A DNA stretch of 8,643 nt, from the NCBI GenBank assembly GCA_023390785.1, contig JAEWCE010000145.1:1-8643 (forward strand), read 5' to 3'. The DNA comes from Pseudomonadota bacterium. Lineage in GTDB: Bacteria > Pseudomonadota > Alphaproteobacteria > Rhizobiales > Devosiaceae. A program made the position numbers and the translations under genes. The notes under the pieces were generated by a model. The model had not been told where the DNA came from. It made no database searches and saw only the letters and a list, made by a program, of their open reading frames with translations. Within the stretch, counting starts at the first letter, position 1, and each line of letters starts with the position of its first letter. Of the stretch, positions 6,804 through 8,643 are shown piece by piece.

Positions 6804-6819
6804 GCGCGCTTGAGTCCCG
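6782..6819. terminator. Nested hairpin over the two convergent stop codons
   Basis: An outer stem CGGGAC (6782-6787) / GTCCCG (6814-6819) encloses an inner stem CGCGC (6795-6799) / GCGCG (6804-6808) whose loop TTAG (6800-6803) contains both stop codons. There is no T tract on either strand, so it is not a standard intrinsic terminator, but a GC-rich hairpin at a convergent junction with no spacer may slow or end transcription from both sides. Confidence 0.4.
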
Positions 6820-7732
6820 TCGCCTCGCGGACGAAGTCGGCAATGGGCTGGACATCGTCGAGGGTGTCGAGCAGGGCCGGCGAACCCTGCGATTCGATCA
6901 CGAACGCCTCGGCATCGCGGCGGCGTCGCATCATCTCCTCGAAAGTGTCGCGGCGAAGCTGCTGCGTCATCTGTGTGCGCATCATCAGCAGCGGCGCGGT
7001 CGCCAGAGCGTCGAACAGCGGCCACTGCGCGGTCAGCACGTCGTCGAGGCTGAACGGCTCCAGCAGACGGATCAGCGCCGGATCGAAAAGCGGCTGCAGC
7101 CGGCCGCGCTTGTCGACGAAATGCGTCCGCGTCGCCAGCAGGTCGATCATGGCTTCGGGCGCTTCCGGATAATCGGCCGCCGTCATGCGCCGCAGCATGG
7201 GCCGGAGGCTCGCCTCGCCGCGCACGCCGGTGAGCTCGTTGAGCGTGGTCCTCAGCCGCACCAGCCCGCGCGGGTCGGAGACCGGCGCGGCATCGATCAG
7301 CACCGTCGCCGCGATCAGCGCCGGGCGCTCGGCGGCGAGCGCCATCAGCACCTGGCCGCCATAGCCCTGGCCGACAAAGACCGCTCGCTCGATGGCCAGC
7401 GCACGGCAAATGTCGACGAGGTCTGCGGCATCCCTGAGCGAGGAGTAGTCCTCGGCCCTGGGACGGTCGGACGAGCGCCCGCGACCCTTGAGGTCGAGCA
7501 GCACGATCGGCGCCGTGTCGGGCAATAACTGGCCGCCCACGCGCAGGAAATCGCGATAGTCGGCCATGTTGCGGTTGTAGCCGGCGACGCAGACCACGGG
7601 AACGCGGTCCGGCCCGAGTTGCCCGCCGACATGGAGCGCCACCTGCTCGCCGGCGCTGCCGACGGTGACGGGGCGCACCGGCAAGCCCGCCAGCGGCGCA
7701 TGGTCGGACGGAACGGAGCGGGCCTTCGCCAT
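6800..7732 (-). CDS. Alpha/beta-hydrolase-fold protein, probably catalytically inactive
   Basis: 310 residues with the layout of the alpha/beta hydrolase family. The oxyanion-loop segment VCVAGYNRN (47-55), the strand-turn LLDLKGRGRS (78-87), the nucleophile elbow VGQGYGGQ (120-127), a helical cap region (about 155-240) and a C-terminal strand (APLLMMR, 246-252) are in order. In active relatives the elbow reads GxSxG; here Gly123 (codon at 7364-7366, GGC) replaces the serine. By my alignment the acid position is Gln257 and the histidine of the usual GHxP motif is Ser284 in QGSP. The frame is intact and codon use normal, so this looks like a maintained pseudoenzyme rather than decay. The ATG at 7732 has only a weak GGA upstream. 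It lies downstream of the transglycosylase on the same strand across 93 bp, so co-transcription is possible. Function is unknown. Confidence 0.82.
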   Translation of the reverse strand: MAKARSVPSDHAPLAGLPVRPVTVGSAGEQVALHVGGQLGPDRVPVVCVAGYNRNMADYRDFLRVGGQLLPDTAPIVLLDLKGRGRSSDRPRAEDYSSLRDAADLVDICRALAIERAVFVGQGYGGQVLMALAAERPALIAATVLIDAAPVSDPRGLVRLRTTLNELTGVRGEASLRPMLRRMTAADYPEAPEAMIDLLATRTHFVDKRGRLQPLFDPALIRLLEPFSLDDVLTAQWPLFDALATAPLLMMRTQMTQQLRRDTFEEMMRRRRDAEAFVIESQGSPALLDTLDDVQPIADFVREATGLKRA

Positions 7733-7744
7733 GGGATCCGTGTT

Positions 7745-7779
7745 AGAGCGTTTCCAGAAGAAGTGGCAACGGTTTTCCC
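7745..7779. repeat. Intergenic repeat-like element with imperfect inverted repeat
   Basis: The 93-bp gap between the two reverse-strand genes contains AGAGCGTTTCCAGAAGAAG followed by TGGCAACGGTTTTCC. CGTTTCCA (7749-7756) pairs with TGGCAACG (7764-7771) with one mismatch and a 7-base loop. The string resembles, from memory, short intergenic elements widely scattered in Hyphomicrobiales genomes (AGAGCGTTT..., AAGTGG..., CGGTTTTCC). No second copy lies in this window, so repetition cannot be shown here. It could also act as an mRNA structure between the transglycosylase and hydrolase genes. Confidence 0.35.
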
Positions 7780-7825
7780 GCGCGGCGCTCCCGACCTGGG
7801 GATCGGAACGCGACCGGAATTGCCG

Positions 7826-8643
7826 CTAGCCGCCGATGGAATGCAGCGCCGTGATCGGGCTGATCGCCGAGCCGCCGAGACGGGCGCGATAGACGAGGTA
7901 GTTGCCCACCACCCGCTGCACATATTTCCGCGTTTCCTGGAACGGGATCAGCTCGACCCACACCACCGGATCGACGTTCGACGCCCGCGGGTCGCCATAG
8001 GCCGCAATCCATTTGTTGGCGTTGCCAGCACCGGCATTGTAGGCCGCGGCAGCCAGCAGCAGCGAGCCGTCGTAGGTCTTGAGCTGTGCCGCGAGGTAGC
8101 TCGAGCCGAGCTGCGTGTTGTATTCGGGATCCGAGGTCAGTTTGCGCGGCGAGTAAGCGACGCCGATCTTCTTGGCGGTCTCCTTTGCGGTGCCGGGCAT
8201 CAACTGCATCAGCCCGAGCGCTCCGGAGGAGGACACTGCGTCGGTCTGGAAGCGGCTCTCGGTGCGGGTGATGGCGTAGATCGCCGCCATGTCGATATCG
8301 GCGAGCTTTGTGGTCGGCAGCCCGTCCTTGGGGAAGCTGAACAGATCGAGCGGCATGCCGCGCTTGTCGGCGATGTCGGCGATGGTGATCGCCAGGTGAT
8401 GCGCATCGATCTTCTGCGCCAGTCGCGCGGCGAGCACGAACTCGCCGCCGTCCTTGAGATCGTCCTGCGCCAGCTTGCGCAGCAGCACGCCGGCCATGTC
8501 GTTCTGCTTGTCGGCGACCAGCAGGTTGATGGCCTGCACCAGGTCGCGATTGTCGAAGCTCGCTTCGGCGTCCTTGGTCGAGGGCATCGCGCGCAATTCC
8601 ACCGGCTTCATGCCGAGCTCGGCGCGTGCGAGCAGTCCATAGT
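7826..8643 (-). CDS. Soluble lytic murein transglycosylase, C-terminal part (start outside window)
   Basis: This periplasmic enzyme cleaves the MurNAc-GlcNAc bond of peptidoglycan with formation of 1,6-anhydro-MurNAc. About 272 codons are visible. The frame stays open to the window edge, and the residues before the internal Met at 8611 read YGLLARAELG, which matches the helical superhelical region of Slt-type enzymes, so that Met is not the start. After the remaining helical repeats comes the catalytic SLT domain: catalytic Glu in TRTESRF (codon 8258-8260), then GALGLMQLMPGTA, and AAYNAG (8030-8047), ending with the tyrosine-rich tail (ETRKYVQRVVGNYLVYRARL). All expected motifs of an active enzyme are present. 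It stops 93 bases before the hydrolase gene on the same strand. Full-length Slt proteins are usually 600-700 residues, so well over half is missing here. Confidence 0.93.
   Translation of the reverse strand, partial: YGLLARAELGMKPVELRAMPSTKDAEASFDNRDLVQAINLLVADKQNDMAGVLLRKLAQDDLKDGGEFVLAARLAQKIDAHHLAITIADIADKRGMPLDLFSFPKDGLPTTKLADIDMAAIYAITRTESRFQTDAVSSSGALGLMQLMPGTAKETAKKIGVAYSPRKLTSDPEYNTQLGSSYLAAQLKTYDGSLLLAAAAYNAGAGNANKWIAAYGDPRASNVDPVVWVELIPFQETRKYVQRVVGNYLVYRARLGGSAISPITALHSIGG

Noticed and set aside
6704..7528. 274-codon forward frame over the hydrolase gene
   Set aside because: It overlaps a reverse-strand gene with clear family motifs and yields an Arg/His/Gln-rich product of no known type.
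7826..8611. Transglycosylase starting at the internal Met at 8611
   Set aside because: The frame continues open to the window edge, and the upstream residues YGLLARAELG fit the helical domain of Slt, so the gene is cut by the window.

Overview
The window looks like chromosomal DNA from a GC-rich alphaproteobacterium of the order Hyphomicrobiales, most likely Devosia or a close relative. The reasons are the Porin_2-type porin at the left end, the BON-repeat/OmpA envelope protein, a C-terminal domain otherwise familiar from rhizobial NuoE proteins, and strong C/G preference at third codon positions. The genus is inferred from remembered family resemblance, not from a search. I see no tRNA, rRNA, insertion sequence, phage gene or CRISPR array.

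Layout. Bases 1-384 are a gene-free leader with two adjacent palindromes and a run of three small hairpins. A highly codon-biased outer-membrane porin follows (385-1719) and is closed by a textbook intrinsic terminator (1744-1777). After a short intergenic stretch with an inverted repeat and a possible 39-codon upstream ORF comes a three-gene forward cluster. It consists of a 1144-residue periplasmic protein with seven BON-like repeat units and a C-terminal OmpA peptidoglycan-binding domain (1952-5386), a 37-residue single-helix membrane protein starting 4 bp later (5391-5504), and a 426-residue membrane-anchored Ala/Pro-rich protein ending in a NuoE-tail-like helix-hairpin-helix domain (5523-6803).

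This cluster meets a reverse-strand gene stop to stop. The two stop codons overlap in the four bases TTAG, inside a nested hairpin. The reverse gene (6800-7732) is an alpha/beta-hydrolase-fold protein in which all three expected catalytic positions appear substituted. Upstream of it on the same strand, after 93 bp holding a repeat-like inverted element, lies the C-terminal part of a soluble lytic transglycosylase (7826-8643). Its start is beyond the window.

How the genes fit together. Most of the window concerns the cell envelope: a porin for outer-membrane permeability, a long peptidoglycan-binding repeat protein, two small-helix membrane proteins probably co-expressed with it, and a peptidoglycan-cleaving enzyme. 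The best candidate for something undescribed is the trio at 1952-6803, with the apparently dead hydrolase next. Both are arguments from sequence reading alone.
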